Shown: positions 54,086-63,906 of the stretch, piece after piece | How positions within the stretch are numbered: position 1 is the stretch's first letter | Layout: each line of letters starts with the position of its first letter | Source of the DNA: HR10 sp964615335 | Lineage (GTDB): Bacteria > Acidobacteriota > Blastocatellia > HR10 | Assembly: GCA_964615335.1 (NCBI GenBank) | Contig: CAZTMT010000011.1 | Coordinates: forward strand, 1-64,000 | DNA: 64,000 nucleotides | Direction of reading: 5' to 3' | Translations under genes and position numbers: made by a program | The notes under the pieces: generated by a model | Seen by the model: only the letters and a program-made list of their open reading frames with translations | The model's database searches: none | What the model was told of the DNA's origin: nothing

Positions 54086-57000
54086 TTACCAACTCAATCG
54101 CAAGGCGATCTGTATCTGTCGCGCGCTGGTCGTGGTCGAGGTGATTCTGCCGGCGCTGCCCAGAGGCGGTTCATCCTGTCTCACACCGGCGAACACGATG
54201 CGCTGGGGCAATCCGAAATTGGCCCGATTAAAGAGGTTGAAGAACTCAAACCGAAGTTGAAGATGGCCTTCTTCCCCAAGTGCACGCAGGGGGAAATGTT
54301 TGACGAACGACCAATCGACGGTGGCTAATCCCGGTCCAATGAGGCTGTTTCGCCCCAAGTTCCCATAGGTTCCCGGCTCTTGCAACTCAAAGGCGTTCGG
54401 ATCAAAGTAGCGATCGGGTCCACCCAGAACAATTCGCCCGGTGGTGAATCCGGGCTTCACATTCGGACGACAGATTCCCGGTCGGCGGTTCAAATTCCGC
54501 ACCCAATCGCTTTGAATTCCCACAGTGAAGGGATTTCCTGACTGTGCCGTGACAATACCTCTCACGCCCCAATTACCCAGCAGCGCGCCAACGACTCCCT
54601 TGGCCTCTCTGAAGAACGGTAAATCCCACAAGGTATTGATGACCAACGTGTGCTTCCGGTGGAAATCCGCTAAGCCACGTTCCATATGTCGGTCATCTGG
54701 ATTGAGGACTTGTGGCATGCTGCCGAGCGCGTCAAAGGAGATGATCCCCTGACTTTCATCAATGGTGCGGGCGAAGGTATAACTGCCTTGAAGATGAACG
54801 TCACGGCCAAGTTGTGAGCGAACTTTCAGTTGAACCGCGTTGTGCCATGAGTTCCCATCGGGACGTTTCAGATCGATGGAGCCGAAGTTCGGGTTACGGG
54901 GGCGCGCCCCAGCAGGAAAGAACGCTCGGCCATCCGGCAATGTCGCCGGGATGGGGGCGTTGACATCGCCGCCTCGGACGATATTAATGCCGCGCGATCC
55001 CACATAGGCCACAGTCACAACTGTATTTTTCCGGATCTCTCGTTCGAGCGCCAAGTTGTACTGAAGCGTGTGCGGAGTTTGCCAGTTAAAATCATTGGGG
55101 AACAGATTGAGAGCGGCCACGCCGGCGGCCAAACTCTGACGCGGAAACGAGGGATTGCGCACACTGAGAAAGCGGTAGAAAGGTGGGTTGACGATGTTAA
55201 ATGCGATGAAATAGGGAATGGGATTGATGTCGTAGAAAATCCCAAAGCCTCCTCTTAACGCGGTCTGGCCATCGCCCCAAGGATCCCAGGCGAATCCGAT
55301 GCGCGGGGCCCAGTTCTGCTTTTGATTCTCAAATGGCTTGCCTACGGTCACCTGGGAACCCCGCAGGACATCGGGAAAAGCGACCGAGCGACCAAACTTC
55401 TCTTTGGGAACGCTTGCCAGTTCCAGCCGCAGGCCGAGGTTCAAGGTCAACCGACGCGTGATGCGGAAGTCATCTTGGACGTATACACCAAAGAAGTTCG
55501 TGAAATAATATCGGACCGGCTCGGAATCGAGCGAGGCGGCGGTGAAGCGCGACGGTCGCCCTTCGAGGAACTGCTGAAGTCCAGCGAAGTCATACCCTCC
55601 GGTGAAGAAGTTTTCGGCAAGGGCTTTGTTTTGTTGCCGCTCGACGAGCACGCCCCATTTCAGCGAATGAGATCCTTTGGCCAAGACCATATCATCACTC
55701 CAGGAGTATAAGTTCTGGAGCTGACCTTGCTGCCGGAAACGGGATCCACCGAACGGAGGCATTCCGCCGATGGAGATTGTCCCGAATGCGTTCCGTTCAG
55801 GAATGAAGAGGATATTCGGCGAAAGGGGTATCTGGGGTTCATCAATTTGAAAGATATTGGTTCGAGCGTAGGAGAAGCGGAATGTGTTGACCCAGTTGGA
55901 ACTGAGCACATGGGTGTCCTCTACCGTCAGATATTGATTCCGCGATTCCGACCCGATGGCCACAATGGGGTAATCGAGCGGCTCGATTTTGGCCGCATCA
56001 TCAACCGTATATCGGACGAAGAAATTATTCTTTGGGCTGAGACTGTGATCCACCCTCACCTGGACGAACGTTTCGTTCGTATTTTGCGAGAATGGAAAGG
56101 AGAACTCCGCCAGACCGGTCCCCAAGTCTCTCCCATTTGGTAATGGGAACAGGTTGAGGAACGGAACGACAGCCGGATTGACGTTGACAGTGATAAACTG
56201 GCCGGGATTGGCTGGGTCGGGCAAGCGCCCTTGTCGGGCATCAAGCGATGGAACCACGGTCACGACCGTCCGTCCCAACCGTTCGCGCAACCACTCGGCC
56301 GTGCCAAAGAAAAAGGTTCGATCCCGGACGATGGGACCGCTGGCCGAAAACCCAAACTGATTCCGTTTGAACTCAGGCTGTTTCTTCGGATCGAAGAAGT
56401 TCCGCGCGTCCAAATTATCGTTGCGCAAGTACTCGAAAGCGGTCCCGTGGAACGCGTTCGTTCCAGACTTGGTCACGATACTGACAATGCCCCCAGCGGC
56501 TTTGCCATATTCAGCGCTGTAGGCATTGGCTAAGACGCGGAATTCCCGCACGGCGTCCACACCGAGAAACGTGTTGGCCACACTCCCCACACCGGCATTG
56601 AAGGCATCGGTGACGGTAGTCCCATCCAGCAAAAAACTATTCGAACGGCTACTAGCACCATTAATGTTGATTTGCAACCCGTGGGTGTTTAATCCGGAGA
56701 CACGGTTAGTGGTCGAGATAACGCCTGGCTCGAGCAGCGCCAACTGCTCGAAACTCCTTCCATTGAGGGGGAGCTCGAGGATCTGCTGGCGTTCAATCAC
56801 TCCGCCCAACTCCGCCGATTGTCTTTGCACAGCCGGGCCGGAAACACCTTCAACCAAGACTTCCTCACGCACTCCAGCGACAGGCAAGACCAGGGTGACG
56901 ATGGTTGTCTCTCCCACCCTCACTCTCACTAACTGGCTGCTCTTGCTGAAACCAGGCGCTTCCGCCTCGATTTGGTACTCACCTGGCGGCAGAGACGGAA

Positions 57001-57187
57001 AGCGGAATTCACCATGCGCATCCGCAGCGGCCTGGCGCTCACTTCCTGTCGCCACATTCCTGAGGGTGAGGCGAGCACCAACAATCACGGAGCCGGCCGT
57101 ATCGGTGACGCTGCCAGAAATCGCGCCCCCCACCGTTTGAGCGCTCACTGATGCTTCCAACGCCAAGCAGGTCAGTGCGATGATCAA
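54086..57187 (-). CDS. TonB-dependent receptor, Oar-like (2); start codon uncertain
   Basis: An outer-membrane receptor of about 1033 residues: carboxypeptidase-regulatory-like domain (GGAISGSVTDTAGSVIVGAR), plug (LPLNGRSFEQLALLEPGVIS) and barrel ending in Trp (IQIALRLSW). The start given is TTG, but AGGAGG lies at 57224-57219, far upstream. In frame, seven bases from that site is ATA and ten bases away is CTG. Adding one A to the A6 tract (57216-57211) would give a GTG-started signal peptide reading KKILQHCLAGLIIALTCLA. Either an unusual start or an indel is involved. Likely uptake partner of the ACS transporter. Confidence 0.85.
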   Translation of the reverse strand: MIIALTCLALEASVSAQTVGGAISGSVTDTAGSVIVGARLTLRNVATGSERQAAADAHGEFRFPSLPPGEYQIEAEAPGFSKSSQLVRVRVGETTIVTLVLPVAGVREEVLVEGVSGPAVQRQSAELGGVIERQQILELPLNGRSFEQLALLEPGVISTTNRVSGLNTHGLQININGASSRSNSFLLDGTTVTDAFNAGVGSVANTFLGVDAVREFRVLANAYSAEYGKAAGGIVSIVTKSGTNAFHGTAFEYLRNDNLDARNFFDPKKQPEFKRNQFGFSASGPIVRDRTFFFGTAEWLRERLGRTVVTVVPSLDARQGRLPDPANPGQFITVNVNPAVVPFLNLFPLPNGRDLGTGLAEFSFPFSQNTNETFVQVRVDHSLSPKNNFFVRYTVDDAAKIEPLDYPIVAIGSESRNQYLTVEDTHVLSSNWVNTFRFSYARTNIFQIDEPQIPLSPNILFIPERNAFGTISIGGMPPFGGSRFRQQGQLQNLYSWSDDMVLAKGSHSLKWGVLVERQQNKALAENFFTGGYDFAGLQQFLEGRPSRFTAASLDSEPVRYYFTNFFGVYVQDDFRITRRLTLNLGLRLELASVPKEKFGRSVAFPDVLRGSQVTVGKPFENQKQNWAPRIGFAWDPWGDGQTALRGGFGIFYDINPIPYFIAFNIVNPPFYRFLSVRNPSFPRQSLAAGVAALNLFPNDFNWQTPHTLQYNLALEREIRKNTVVTVAYVGSRGINIVRGGDVNAPIPATLPDGRAFFPAGARPRNPNFGSIDLKRPDGNSWHNAVQLKVRSQLGRDVHLQGSYTFARTIDESQGIISFDALGSMPQVLNPDDRHMERGLADFHRKHTLVINTLWDLPFFREAKGVVGALLGNWGVRGIVTAQSGNPFTVGIQSDWVRNLNRRPGICRPNVKPGFTTGRIVLGGPDRYFDPNAFELQEPGTYGNLGRNSLIGPGLATVDWSFVKHFPLRALGEEGHLQLRFEFFNLFNRANFGLPQRIVFAGVRQDEPPLGSAGRITSTTTSARQIQIALRLSW

Positions 57188-57285
57188 ACCAGCTAAGCAA
57201 TGCTGCAGTATTTTTTCACCTCCTGTTCTTTGATGTAATTACTTGATAATGCCAATATGGTTACACAAAGAGGCGGGACGAAATC

Positions 57286-57300
57286 GCCCAAAGTTTGGGC
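57286..57300. promoter_or_regulatory. Palindrome upstream of receptor (2)
   Basis: GCCCAAA-G-TTTGGGC is a perfect 15-base palindrome in the 186-base gap between the bicupin stop and the receptor. It may be an operator, or a weak terminator for the bicupin gene. No clear promoter next to it. Confidence 0.35.
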
Positions 57301-57373
57301 CTGACCCAGGCCGAGAGTCTGCCATCTGGTCGGCTCACCGTCTGGATGGTAACGCTTGACGTTTTTGCAATCA

Positions 57374-58474
57374 TTATTTCATGGGAACAGGCGGGACCAC
57401 AGGCGCCGCCGTCATGTGGAGTGAGTTCTCCGGCTCCTCGTAATAGAGCCCCAACGCCTGCAAGACAGGAATATCATGCACTGAGAAGAGAATGGCCTCT
57501 TCCGTTTTCGAGCGATTGACATGTCGGTGCCAGGCCCAGTTGGGCACACAGAAAGCATCATGCTGTTCCCAGAGCAGCTCTTGGTCTTCAACGACGGTTG
57601 TCCCTTCGCCTCGAACGACAAAATAGACGGCACTTGAAGTATGCCGGTGCGGCTTGGTCTCTTCTCCGGGGCGAAGCAGTTGGATCCAACAACTCAGTGT
57701 GGGAAGTGTCGGTCCTCCCGTCATGGGATTGACGTATTCGAGCGCCACCCCATCGTACGGACTGCCCGCGAGCTGTGCCATTCTTTTCAGTTGCGCTTCG
57801 GTCTCCGTCCAGGGGTAGCGCAACGGCAAGTGTTCGCGTTTATGTCGCTCCCAGATCGGACGCAAAGCGCCCGTGCGCGCTTGAATGTATTCGGCTTCGC
57901 TTGAGCGTCGCGCTTGCTGGCGATCTCCCGGATATGGCTCGTAGAATGGCACATTCAATCCGATGACCAGCGGCAGGTCGAGGACATCGAGCCAGACCAC
58001 CGGCTCGTTTGTCTCATTGTGATGGTCATGCCAGCTCCACCGGGGCGTCAAAATGAGGTCGTAATTCTCCATCGGGCATATTTCACCATCGACAACCGTG
58101 AAGACCCCTCTGCGCCCTTGGATGACGAAGCGAAGCGCCGCGATGGTATGACGGTGAGCCCAGGCCAGCTCTCCCGGCTTAATCATCTGCATCCCCATCA
58201 GGAGCGTGTGCGTCGTGCCGCCGCGTTCCAGTCCCGGATTCAAGAATGAGAAGTTGCGCCGGGCCGTGAAACTTTCCGGCAACACGTCGCAGGCCTCAAC
58301 GAGCTTGGGATAGACCTCTTTCCATTTCCACACGTAAGGGATGCCAGCGGGCTTCGGCCCTCCGATCACCTGCACAAGCAGGCGATCGTACCTCCACTGA
58401 CCTCGCATGTGGAGCTGTTCCAGTTCTACATCAAATTCTTCAAGCGACTTAATCCTCCCATGTTGCGCACTCAT
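57374..58474 (-). CDS. Gentisate 1,2-dioxygenase-like bicupin
   Basis: A 366-residue protein with two cupin domains. The N-terminal one has the iron-site pattern AWAHRHTIAALRFVIQG and SWHDHHNE; the C-terminal one has ETKPHRHTSSAVYFVVRGEG and AWHRHVN. Relatives cleave gentisate, salicylate or 1-hydroxy-2-naphthoate between carboxyl- and hydroxyl-bearing carbons. The start MSAQHG has GAGGAGG upstream. It follows the second LigB gene, adding a third ring-cleavage type. Confidence 0.85.
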   Translation of the reverse strand: MSAQHGRIKSLEEFDVELEQLHMRGQWRYDRLLVQVIGGPKPAGIPYVWKWKEVYPKLVEACDVLPESFTARRNFSFLNPGLERGGTTHTLLMGMQMIKPGELAWAHRHTIAALRFVIQGRRGVFTVVDGEICPMENYDLILTPRWSWHDHHNETNEPVVWLDVLDLPLVIGLNVPFYEPYPGDRQQARRSSEAEYIQARTGALRPIWERHKREHLPLRYPWTETEAQLKRMAQLAGSPYDGVALEYVNPMTGGPTLPTLSCWIQLLRPGEETKPHRHTSSAVYFVVRGEGTTVVEDQELLWEQHDAFCVPNWAWHRHVNRSKTEEAILFSVHDIPVLQALGLYYEEPENSLHMTAAPVVPPVPMK

Positions 58475-58656
58475 GGCTTTCCTCCTCAACGGAAAATATA
58501 TCGCCGTGCGCTATGGCTTAGGCTGGTGTTCGCGACCAACGGAAGCTCACGACCTGTGCTTCCGGAGATAATTGCCGCGACACAGAGAAAGGGAATCTCT
58601 CCGTTGCAGCGACTCAAGTCAGTCGCTACCGGCACATGACCGCTTCGTGGCCTCTG

Positions 58657-59493
58657 CTAAAAGGTCAACTGAGCTGCCGTCACCGCGATGCCGGTGATCC
58701 ATGGATAAACCGGTTCGTAGGCCAAAACATCGAATTTCGTTCCGGGGACAGCGCCGAGGGCGATGAGCCAGTTCCGAATCTCGAAAGCGCCATTGCCGGC
58801 GGCAGCCACCTCCTCATCTGAGAGGTTGGCGATTTCTTCGCCCTTTCCCTGAGCGACCCAATCCAGGATCTTGCGATCGAAGTCAATGTTAATCTGTCCC
58901 ATCTCCGGCGTCCCGACCCAATGCGAAAGACCGCCGGTAGCCAATAGGGCGACGCGCTCAGCAACAGTCTGTTCCTCAATAGCCCGGCGTAGTGTAGCGC
59001 CGAACTGATAGCACCGCCTCAGGGATGGCATGGGGGGTTCAACGGCATTGACAATGATCAGGACGAGGGGTATCGCTTTCTCGGGCATCAAGAGATGCAA
59101 CGGACCGGCGAAGTTGTCGTCAATGATCAATTCGCCAGAGAAGGATGGATCGAATCCTGAGTCAAGAGCTTCGCGCAAAATCGCTCGTCCCAGTTCCGCG
59201 TGGCCAGGGAACACGCGAGATCTCACACCCGTCAGGGATTCGAATTCCGGAGGCGGTCCCATATAGCTGTCCGCCACGCCGATGCACAACGTTGGCATGT
59301 TGTTCAGGAAGAAATTCGTCAGATGATCATTACTGATACAGACGAGCGCATCGGGGCGAATGGCTTTCAATCGCTCCCGTAACTGACCGAAGGCGCGATA
59401 GACATTTTCCCGTTGCTTCTCGTCAGCCAGGTGGGGGATGCCGGTCATCCCTGGCGCATGCGAAGTAGCGAAGACAGCGACAATTTTTCCCAT
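58657..59493 (-). CDS. LigB-like class III extradiol dioxygenase catalytic subunit (2)
   Basis: A 278-residue paralogue of 41031-41855 with the same residue numbering at the active site: His12 (FATSHAPGM), His57 (CISNDHLTNFF), His in ATGGLSHWVG and Glu in AYEPVYPW. GGAGGGGAGG precedes the ATG. It starts 13 bases after the LigA-like gene, the reverse of the order in the first pair. Probably cleaves a catechol-type ring with different substitution. Confidence 0.85.
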   Translation of the reverse strand: MGKIVAVFATSHAPGMTGIPHLADEKQRENVYRAFGQLRERLKAIRPDALVCISNDHLTNFFLNNMPTLCIGVADSYMGPPPEFESLTGVRSRVFPGHAELGRAILREALDSGFDPSFSGELIIDDNFAGPLHLLMPEKAIPLVLIIVNAVEPPMPSLRRCYQFGATLRRAIEEQTVAERVALLATGGLSHWVGTPEMGQINIDFDRKILDWVAQGKGEEIANLSDEEVAAAGNGAFEIRNWLIALGAVPGTKFDVLAYEPVYPWITGIAVTAAQLTF

Positions 59494-59505
59494 ATCCTCC
59501 CCTCC

Positions 59506-59766
59506 TCATTGCTGTGGTTGATTCATGAGTTGCAGATACTCCCTTGGGAAATCGATGCCAAGGGCAATGGCCCCTTTCACTAAAACGTAAGGATTGACAC
59601 CCCACTCATACAGCTTTCGCAATTGACGCTGTCGGATCGCGTTGGCTTCCTCTTCAGACAGCCGATAAGCCGAAAAGACCTCATCAGGAGTGGTAGCCAA
59701 TCGTTCGGCTAAGTGGCGGTCACGACTGACCTCATGCAAAAGCTTTGTGACTTGATAAACAGACAT
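59506..59766 (-). CDS. LigA-like small subunit of an extradiol dioxygenase (2)
   Basis: An 86-residue helical protein (LLHEVSRDRHLAERLATTPD, RQLRKLYEWGVNPYVLVKGA) like LigA. The second of two close ATGs was chosen because AGGAGG lies eight bases before it. Together with the LigB-like gene it encodes a two-subunit dioxygenase. Confidence 0.75.
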   Translation of the reverse strand: MSVYQVTKLLHEVSRDRHLAERLATTPDEVFSAYRLSEEEANAIRQRQLRKLYEWGVNPYVLVKGAIALGIDFPREYLQLMNQPQQ

Positions 59767-59815
59767 CTCCATCACCTCCTGCTGGATTTTCCATGGTAGG
59801 GCTATTTCGCCTCCC

Positions 59816-60657
59816 TTATTCTGAACCTCGTACGCCCACAACACAAATGGCTCGATTGAAAAATCGAACCAAGCCGTCGGAGCTTTGATAAGCTTGCGCT
59901 CGCTCGGCTACAGCCCGCCAGATCTCCAACTGGCGCTCAGGAGGCAATCGAGCTAGCTTCTGACGATCAGGCAACACCGCTTGAGCAAACTCCGCATACT
60001 CGAGGGTTGATCGGAATTCGACTCTCACTGCGACCGACTCGCTCCGTATGCGGATGAAGCCGACTTCTTCCAGCGCCAGTGTTAACGCATGGAGGCTGAG
60101 GCTGAATGGTCCGAGCGTTTCCAGAGCCGGTGGTGGCTTTTGCAACGCTTCCTGAACAACTCGAACGGGCAAGGCAATGAGGGGAACCTCCGAAGGCTCG
60201 GCCCATATAGCGGCAGCGAACCGTCCACTCGGAACCACCACGCGATAGATCTCCCGGAGTGCAGACTGGAGATTGCGAAAGAACATGAGCCCGACCGGCA
60301 GAGTACTGCCTGGAACGATCGTGCGGGAAAACAGAGCTGTTCGGCATCCGCCTGGAGAAACTCGATGTTGTTCAGTCCCCCAGACACAGCGCGCCGGCAG
60401 GCCACAGCCAGCATCTCTGGGGATCGGTCAATGGCCACAACCCGACCGGCGGGGCCGATATAACGCGCCACTGTGACTGCCGGCTCGCCGAGACCCGTGG
60501 CCACATCCAAGACACGGACTCCAAGGTGAAGCTCAGCCAACTGAACGAGGCGATCGCTGACCACTTGGGTGCCTCGCTCAATCACCGACCACCAGCGAGT
60601 CCACCCGTCAGCCGTTTGACTCCAACTCCGATCACCAGCTGGGGAATGACTCGTCAT
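59816..60657 (-). pseudogene. Class I SAM-dependent methyltransferase, frameshifted
   Basis: UbiE/COQ5-like methyltransferase of about 280 residues split by one missing base near 60290-60297. The first frame runs through motif I (VRVLDVATGLGEPAVTVARY) to FQAVLCR; the expected GLMFF follows one base out of frame as LMFFRNLQSALREIYRVV and continues to 59816. All parts are present, so a recent mutation or sequencing error is likely. It could O-methylate a phenolic intermediate. Confidence 0.75.
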
Positions 60658-60777
60658 CAGCGTCCTGGGGAATCATCGGCGATCAGCAAGAGACGCCCCA
60701 CTTTCCTCAACCCTGATGGCTCCCGGGGCAGAGAAAGGTCAGCCCCGGCGAGGCCTCGCTCCGTGAGCATCCACATT

Positions 60778-63768
60778 TTACCACTTCAATTTCAACGCAA
60801 ACTGGATTTGACGAGAAGGAGCCACATCTACCGGATTCCCGAAATTCGGATTCGGCGCTTTCACGCCGTCCCCAAAACGTCTGGGTACAGGACCAACAAA
60901 ATCTGGCGCGAGATAGACCGTATCGGCCGCTGTCACATTAACCGTATTGAACAAGTTGAACGCTTCCGCAATCACCTCCAAGCGGGCTCGTTCCGAAAGG
61001 AAGATCTCACGCGACAGGCGCAGATCCACGCTCTTGAAACTGTCCCCCTTGTAGGTGTTCCGCCCGAGCGTGCCCACACGGTCAGGTCCGGTTTGGAGAT
61101 CGCCGTTGGCATCGAATCCGACGAACACCGTTCGATAGCGCGGACTCTCAAGAGTTGTCAGGAGCCCCAGCTTAAAGCGACGGAGCAGGCTTCGATCGGG
61201 AGCTTGAGCCAACAAGCTCAGGACAAACCGATGGCCTACGTGTTGATTGGAGAGCGCACGCTCCAGCCGCAGGTTCAGGGGATCTTCAGGCGAATCGAGA
61301 AAACTGAGAGATGATAAAAGGTCAATGGTTTTCGACCAGGTGTAATGGGCATCAAAACCGAAGCCGCGGCTGAATCGCTTCGACAGTGTGACTGTGCCGC
61401 CGTGGTAGACAGACGTGCTTCCTGGGAAGCGCACAAAATAAATTCCGAACCGTTGATCCCGGGGCGCATATTGGGGTTTCCCGGATAGCAGCGTGCCAAC
61501 GCGAACCGCGTTGAGCTGGTTCAGCATGGTCAGCTTCAATCCATGCACCCACAGCCAGCCAAGCGAAACGCGCATCTGCCCGGGCAGTTCATGTTCCAGT
61601 TGTAAGTTCGCTTGTTCCGCATACGGGTTGGGGGTGTCTTTGATCTGTTGAGCGGTGAGGAACTGAACAAGCTGACCCGTTGGGTACTGGCCTCGGGTCA
61701 CGAAGTTGAAGAAGGCGGGACCGGTGACCGGTGGGATAGGAATAGGTGCCAGAGAGACGCCTCGGGAGCCCGCCGTGCCAAATGCAGTGGCCAGGGTTGG
61801 ATCGAATCGGCGGATGTCATCGCCGTTGCCTCCAAAATAGGTGAAATCACCAAGTAGATTTCCCCATTCCCAGATGCCATGAAAGAGGCCGAATCCACCC
61901 CGCAGAACGCCACGAGTTCGATTGAAGGCAAGGGCGAATCCGAACCGGGGCTGGAAGTTGTTATGATCGCCCTCGATCCAGTTATTAAAGGGTACAGTTT
62001 CGACGAAATACCGCATCCCATAGGTGAGGGTGAGATTTGGCGTGGCTCGCCATTGATCCTGTGCAAACACTTCGTAGGTTTCATGGGTATAGATGATACG
62101 AGCAGCATCTTCAAACTCAGGACCGGGAAACAGCGTCCGCTTGAAATCGGTCGAGCGAGGAGGAATCAGCTCACCCAGCAGGGAGCGCGGAACGCCGACA
62201 GCCATAAACACAGGAGTCGGACGATCAAACGGCGGTGCGCCGAAGAACGAATCAGGAGTGAATACAGCAAAGCCATTCACAGTCACCGGCCACAGGAGTC
62301 GATCTCGGATATGATTGATATTGAAACCCGCTTTGATCGTGTGCGACCCACGCGCCAAAGTGAGGTTATCCGCGATCTGTACGCGCGTTTCCCGATAGTG
62401 ATCAACCGGGCCGAGATTCCGCCCGAGCTCCAGCAGATTGGCTATCGTCAGATTCGGCTCATTGGAGACGGACGTGAATTCAAAGCTCCGTCGGGAGTAT
62501 TGAAAAAGCACCTCGTTCACAAACGCGGGTGAGAGAATCGCCGTGTGGGTGTAGAGCAGTGATTGATCCCGAATGGGGTTGGTTCGGAAGCTAGAAGGTC
62601 CGCCGGCATTGCCGGGCGCACCGGGCACGTTCTCATTGCGTTGATCAACGAGGTGGTAGCGCACCGATTGCTGTTGTCTGGGAGTGACGTGATGATCCAA
62701 CCGAGCGAGGAGCTGGTCGCTGTCATTGATCTTGAGGACATTGAGAATCTCTGGAGAAAGCCCATAAAACCTCTTGACCTGATTGATGGCTTCAATGTTG
62801 TGGAGCAGAAAGGAGGAGTAGATGGGAGATTCGGCCCGCCGTTGCCCCTCATAATTGCCGAAGAAGAAGGCTCGCTCTCTGCGAATGGGCCCTCCGGCAG
62901 AAGCGCCAAATTGATTTTGGCGCAGGACATTGAACCCTGGAGCCGACAGGATACTGTTGGCATCCAGCTTGTCATTGCGGAAGAAATTATAGAGGGTACC
63001 GTGGAGTTGGTTACCCCCCGATTTGGTGATAATGTTGACCACAGCTCCACGAGCCGGACCAAATTCTGCCGCATAATTGCTGGTCAGGACACGGAATTCC
63101 CGCGTGGCTTCCTGGGAGGGGGTCAGATGCTGCAATCCGGAGACATTGATGGTGTGATCGGCACCATCCAGCAGGTACAGATTGGCCTGGTTTTCTCGCA
63201 AGCCGCCGAAAGAGAGTTTGGTGGTGAATTCTTGGAGGGGTCCAGTAGCACCGAAGGTGATGCTTTTGCCCACAACAGCATTGGGTGTCAGAAGCGCAAA
63301 ATCAATGAATTGGCGGCCACTGATCGGGAGATCCTCAATTTTTCGCTCACTAATGACCTCACTCCGTTCGGTTTTACTGGGATCGACCACGGGTTCCGCC
63401 GTGACGACCACCTGTTCGGTGATCGTTCCCACCGTCAACCGGATTTCCAGGGTTTCTCTGGCCCCCACCGTCAGCTCCACGATTTTCTTCCAGAGGTTAA
63501 ATCCCTCCCGCTCCACGTGGACCTCATAACTCGAAGGGGGTAATGCGACCACCTGGAAGTAGCCGCTTTCATCCGTAGTGACCGACCGTGTCACATTCGT
63601 TCTCACATCGCGCACTGTCACGCGAGCTGACGGGATGACTGCTCCCTGTTCATCAGTGACCCGCCCAATGATGACAGCATTGGCGCTAACTTGTGCAAAG
63701 ACGGTCAGGGGTAGAAACGCTACAAGGAACCCCCTGGTCAACCATAAAGCAACCGATTTCGTCCTCAT
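60778..63768 (-). CDS. TonB-dependent receptor, Oar-like (3)
   Basis: A 996-residue outer-membrane receptor: signal peptide (MRTKSVALWLTRGFLVAFLP ending near VFAQ), regulatory-like domain (VIIGRVTDEQGAVIPSARVT), plug (DLPISGRQFIDFALLTPNAV) and barrel ending in Trp (IQFALKLKW). GAGGAG precedes the start; 21 upstream codons were dropped. It sits between the SDR gene and the methyltransferase in the catabolic train and probably imports a larger or low-abundance substrate. Confidence 0.9.
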   Translation of the reverse strand: MRTKSVALWLTRGFLVAFLPLTVFAQVSANAVIIGRVTDEQGAVIPSARVTVRDVRTNVTRSVTTDESGYFQVVALPPSSYEVHVEREGFNLWKKIVELTVGARETLEIRLTVGTITEQVVVTAEPVVDPSKTERSEVISERKIEDLPISGRQFIDFALLTPNAVVGKSITFGATGPLQEFTTKLSFGGLRENQANLYLLDGADHTINVSGLQHLTPSQEATREFRVLTSNYAAEFGPARGAVVNIITKSGGNQLHGTLYNFFRNDKLDANSILSAPGFNVLRQNQFGASAGGPIRRERAFFFGNYEGQRRAESPIYSSFLLHNIEAINQVKRFYGLSPEILNVLKINDSDQLLARLDHHVTPRQQQSVRYHLVDQRNENVPGAPGNAGGPSSFRTNPIRDQSLLYTHTAILSPAFVNEVLFQYSRRSFEFTSVSNEPNLTIANLLELGRNLGPVDHYRETRVQIADNLTLARGSHTIKAGFNINHIRDRLLWPVTVNGFAVFTPDSFFGAPPFDRPTPVFMAVGVPRSLLGELIPPRSTDFKRTLFPGPEFEDAARIIYTHETYEVFAQDQWRATPNLTLTYGMRYFVETVPFNNWIEGDHNNFQPRFGFALAFNRTRGVLRGGFGLFHGIWEWGNLLGDFTYFGGNGDDIRRFDPTLATAFGTAGSRGVSLAPIPIPPVTGPAFFNFVTRGQYPTGQLVQFLTAQQIKDTPNPYAEQANLQLEHELPGQMRVSLGWLWVHGLKLTMLNQLNAVRVGTLLSGKPQYAPRDQRFGIYFVRFPGSTSVYHGGTVTLSKRFSRGFGFDAHYTWSKTIDLLSSLSFLDSPEDPLNLRLERALSNQHVGHRFVLSLLAQAPDRSLLRRFKLGLLTTLESPRYRTVFVGFDANGDLQTGPDRVGTLGRNTYKGDSFKSVDLRLSREIFLSERARLEVIAEAFNLFNTVNVTAADTVYLAPDFVGPVPRRFGDGVKAPNPNFGNPVDVAPSRQIQFALKLKW

Positions 63769-63862
63769 TTTCTCCTCTTTCCTTCTCTTCAGAAAGTAGC
63801 CTCTAGCATGAGAGCGATACTCTGTCGGCAAATCTGGCCCAAGCGGCTTCTATACCGGGGCA

Positions 63863-63891
63863 CCTCACGCGATCTTCGAGATCGCGTGAGG
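63863..63891. terminator. Strong hairpin after the SDR gene
   Basis: CCTCACGCGATC and GATCGCGTGAGG form a perfect 12-base stem with loop TTCGA, 16 bases past the SDR stop. No U tract. It probably separates the SDR transcript from receptor (3). Confidence 0.5.
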
Positions 63892-63906
63892 ACTCCGAGA
63901 GTCCGT

